From: an uncultured Spirochaetota bacterium
GTDB taxonomy: Bacteria; Spirochaetota; Spirochaetia; JAFGXN01
Direction: 5' to 3'
Length of the DNA stretch: 42,400 bases
Assembly: GCA_944388995.1 (NCBI GenBank)
Contig: CALXKN010000017.1
Coordinates: forward strand, 1-42,400
The translations under genes and the position numbers were made by a program. Under the pieces are notes generated by a model that worked only from the letters and a program-made list of their open reading frames with translations, ran no database searches and had not been told where the DNA came from. Of this stretch, positions 40,045 to 42,400 are shown in pieces. Every line of letters begins with the position of its first letter. The stretch's first letter is position 1.

Positions 40045-41118
40045 ATGAAAAACAGAATTCTGATTTTTCTAATGGTATTATTTTCGGGACTCGCGGCATG
40101 CCCGCCGCCGGCAGCCGACGGCAGTACATCCGAAGAAAATCAGACGAAACCTTCGGAACCATTCGATCCTCTGACAGGATTCTTACCCGTCGAACTCTAC
40201 TACGGCCGTTCGCTTTTGAACCAAGAAGAAAAGCAGGCTTACGATTTTATTCTCAAAGCATTTCTGACCGAACCGGTCACCGATGAACAGAAATCAGCCG
40301 CACACATCACAGTCAGGTTGAAAGAAAACGGCTTCTCTCTGACGGAGGCTCAGATCGTTAAAATTTTCGATTTTCTCTCCAAAGACGACCCGCGCATGGC
40401 TCTGCTGACCTCGAGTGTCCTGCCGCGCCGTTCGGACAATATCGGCGACACTTACGATCCTTCGGGAACCGCGATTGCCGACGAGGCTTGGTTTGACAAT
40501 GCTTTCAAAGGAATGGCTCTCGGAACTTTTTGGGAAACGTTCCACAAACCGCAAACGGCCGAAATGGAAACCCGGATTCAACCGATTTTGGATACCGTTG
40601 ACGAAAAAATGACAACAGCTCAAAAAGTCAGAACTCTTCACGATGCTTTTCTGGCGACAGTAACATACGGCACCACCAATTCCCGCGGTGACGGCAATCT
40701 GAGGGGAGCCTTTTTGAACCCGCTGACCGCCCCCGAAGCCGAAATCCGTTATGTGGTTTGTCAGGGTTATGCCGTTTCGTTTCAATATCTGCTGATGCGC
40801 TGCGGCATTCCCGCCATCACGGTGCCCGGAACCGCACTCTCGACGCCGGGCGATCCCGATACGAAAGGCTCACATGCCTGGAATAAGGTCTGTATCGACG
40901 GTGATTGGTATCTGGTCGATCCCACCCATGACGATTCCCTTATGTGGAACAGCCCGACCTGCCGCTACGACTATTTTCTCAAAGCCGACAGTTCGGTTCC
41001 GACTCACGAAGAGGGCGTCCTTCCCGACGGTTCGAAAACCGGCTACCCTGTTTTCCCGGAAACCGCGAAAAACGATTTTCCTCTTAATCAGACGGTTTGG
41101 ATCGGAGATTCGCAATAA
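40045..41118 (+). CDS. Transglutaminase-like lipoprotein
   Basis: 357 residues. Lipoprotein signal peptide MKNRILIFLMVLFSGLAAC (lipid at C19). The C-terminal half is a papain-fold transglutaminase-like domain: C239 in VVCQGYA, H277 in GSHAWNKV and D292 in YLVDPTHDD form the usual triad. Such bacterial proteins are usually peptidases or peptide-bond-modifying enzymes of the envelope. ATG 40045 is chosen because AGGAG lies nine bases upstream and the lipobox fits; an in-frame ATG at 40009 would add 12 polar residues before the signal peptide. Confidence 0.85.
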   Translation: MKNRILIFLMVLFSGLAACPPPAADGSTSEENQTKPSEPFDPLTGFLPVELYYGRSLLNQEEKQAYDFILKAFLTEPVTDEQKSAAHITVRLKENGFSLTEAQIVKIFDFLSKDDPRMALLTSSVLPRRSDNIGDTYDPSGTAIADEAWFDNAFKGMALGTFWETFHKPQTAEMETRIQPILDTVDEKMTTAQKVRTLHDAFLATVTYGTTNSRGDGNLRGAFLNPLTAPEAEIRYVVCQGYAVSFQYLLMRCGIPAITVPGTALSTPGDPDTKGSHAWNKVCIDGDWYLVDPTHDDSLMWNSPTCRYDYFLKADSSVPTHEEGVLPDGSKTGYPVFPETAKNDFPLNQTVWIGDSQ

Positions 41119-41246
41119 CAGAGAGTCCGAAACTTTATTACGGCAGATCCGACGGATTCTTTTCCTCAAACCCGTCAAAGGTGACACTCCGGCTCCTGTT
41201 CACAACGGAAATGTAAAACAGCGCTTTATCGGTATGAACGGACGGA

Positions 41247-42245
41247 TCAGAGTCGACAGGAGAGAACTTCCGACGCCAATTTCCGCTCTTCCTTCAATTC
41301 CTCAATCGACGCATCGATTTGAGCGCGGGCATAATCGTTGATCTCCAAATTAGGAACAATTTCATGATTGCCGTTTGCATCGGTTCTAAGCGGAAATCCC
41401 GTTATCAACCCCGGTTCTGTCCCGTATTCTCCGTTCGATAAAACGGAGACGCTGAACCAATCTCCGGTCGGAGTAGGATTTATTAATTTTCGAACAGTTT
41501 CAACAATCGCATTGGCGGCTGAAGCAGCTGAAGAAACTCCGCGCGTTTCTATAATCGCCGCGCCCCGTTTTTGAATGGCGGGAACAAAGGTTTCCTCGAG
41601 CCACGTTTTATCTCGAATCACTTCGGGAACAGGAATTCCGCGAATAGTCGCGTTTGTAAAATCGGGGAATTGGGTTGAAGAGTGGTTCCCCCAAATAGTC
41701 ATGTTTTTAACAGCAGAAACATGAACTCCTGCTTTTTGAGCCAGTTGATACTTACTGCGGCTCTCATCGAGTCCCGTCATCGCGAAAAAATTTCCGACCG
41801 GAACTCCCTCTGCATGCCGCAAAGCAATCAATGCGTTTATATTGCAGGGATTTCCCACTACAAGAACTTTCACATTGTTTGAAGCGTGAGCAGCAATTGC
41901 TTTTCCTTGATCGACAAAAATTTTCCCGTTTATATCCAATAAATCGCGGCGTTCCATGCCCGCTTTTCTCGGAGCGGAACCGAGCAAAAGACACCAATCG
42001 GCATCTTGAAAAGCAACCTTAGGATCGGTTGTTGCCGTAACCTCTTTCAACAAAGGAAACGCGCAATCCTCAAGCTCCATCACAACACCGTTGCATCTTG
42101 TCAAAGCCGGCTCAATTTCAAGTAAATTTAGAATAACCGGTCGATTCTCTCCGAAAATATCGCCGGCTGCAATTCGAAACAGCAACGAATAGGCAATCTG
42201 TCCTGCCGCACCGGTAACTGCAATTCGAATAGGTTTCTCACTCAT
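41247..42245 (-). CDS. mdh: Malate dehydrogenase, type 2 (cytosolic-like)
   Basis: NAD(H)-dependent interconversion of malate and oxaloacetate. 332 residues: Rossmann [22 protein letters not shown], the substrate-binding Arg in [26 protein letters not shown], the catalytic [13 protein letters not shown] region, and [15 protein letters not shown] with the active-site histidine. GAGGT lies before the ATG at 42245; the frame extends to 42320 through the promoter. The plus-strand interval 41119-41246 between this gene and the lipoprotein holds no gene that I can see. Confidence 0.95.
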   Translation of the reverse strand: MSEKPIRIAVTGAAGQIAYSLLFRIAAGDIFGENRPVILNLLEIEPALTRCNGVVMELEDCAFPLLKEVTATTDPKVAFQDADWCLLLGSAPRKAGMERRDLLDINGKIFVDQGKAIAAHASNNVKVLVVGNPCNINALIALRHAEGVPVGNFFAMTGLDESRSKYQLAQKAGVHVSAVKNMTIWGNHSSTQFPDFTNATIRGIPVPEVIRDKTWLEETFVPAIQKRGAAIIETRGVSSAASAANAIVETVRKLINPTPTGDWFSVSVLSNGEYGTEPGLITGFPLRTDANGNHEIVPNLEINDYARAQIDASIEELKEERKLASEVLSCRL

Positions 42246-42280
42246 AAAAACCTCGGTGATCGAACAAAATTCAATATTTC

Positions 42281-42309
42281 TTTTTACCATATTCCATTGT
42301 TCTTTGCAA
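42281..42309 (-). promoter_or_regulatory. Promoter of mdh
   Basis: Minus strand TTGCAA (42309-42304), 17-base spacer, TAAAAA (42286-42281); ~29-base leader. Only moderately close to consensus. Confidence 0.45.
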
Positions 42310-42400
42310 TCCCCATGCAATCGGTATTAATTTCAGGATAGCCTGATAATTTTTTCCGTTTTATTTTGATTGATTTTTCAAGGCACAAACCCTGTATTTT

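Noticed and set aside
42325-42360. Terminator TCAGG-ATAG-CCTGA followed by a T run near the right edge
   Set aside because: The stem is only five base pairs and no plus-strand gene ends there; too weak to call.

Overview
The window is a gene-dense bacterial chromosome segment of roughly 50% G+C. No transposase, integrase, prophage or CRISPR array is visible. Several things point to a Treponema-like spirochaete: a BpuR/DUF3276-type PUR-domain protein, a short SMC, type III glutamine synthetase, Ig-like (BIG2) plus leucine-rich-repeat lipoproteins and an M30-type lipoprotein peptidase. This assignment is inferred from family distributions I remember and is only moderately secure.

Layout. (1) 72-3196, minus: sbcB exonuclease I and a membrane diguanylate cyclase, with a 16-base C run at the 3' end of the latter. 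(2) 3275-9071, plus: an operon of a GH127-like protein that appears to lack its catalytic cysteines, hisS, and an HrpA-like helicase; aroB converges on it. (3) 10171-14167, plus: an SLBB outer-membrane export protein, a cysteine desulfurase and thiI, the last two forming a sulfur relay for tRNA thiolation. (4) 14570-23311, minus: a very compact ten-gene run from one promoter, smc - two small unknowns - GNAT - larE - larB - larC - two small membrane proteins - a secreted DUF362 protein. LarE, LarB and LarC build the nickel-pincer nucleotide cofactor of lactate racemase, but no larA is in the window. (5) 23481-25976: rnhB, the PUR-domain protein, ssrA (tmRNA) and a DUF368/PopT-type lipid carrier transporter. 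(6) 25978-30424: type III glutamine synthetase, a CDF metal exporter and a cytoplasmic DUF362-ferredoxin protein. (7) 30767-38685, minus: a YbiT-like ABC-F ATPase, an M30 lipoprotein peptidase and three tandem BIG2/LRR lipoproteins. (8) 38934-42245: an orphan half-size type I specificity-like protein, a rhodanese with a previously uncalled 58-residue zinc ribbon, a transglutaminase-like lipoprotein and malate dehydrogenase.

Most interesting points. Both DUF362 proteins carry histidines and a lysine spaced like the LarA active site (His108, His174, Lys184 and His200, from memory). The ferredoxin-type copy reproduces the 10- and 16-residue spacings exactly, and the other copy ends the larEBC operon. 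This suggests DUF362 may be a client family of the pincer cofactor. Two copies of a G+C-rich two-block intergenic repeat (about 14174-14550 and 30437-30752) show nested stems, GNRA tetraloops and compensatory differences, as expected of a structured RNA or REP/MITE-like element. Several genes (sbcB, the GH127-like gene, the CDF gene, perhaps rnhB) have a -10 box 5-6 bases before an ATG with no Shine-Dalgarno sequence, suggesting leaderless mRNAs.
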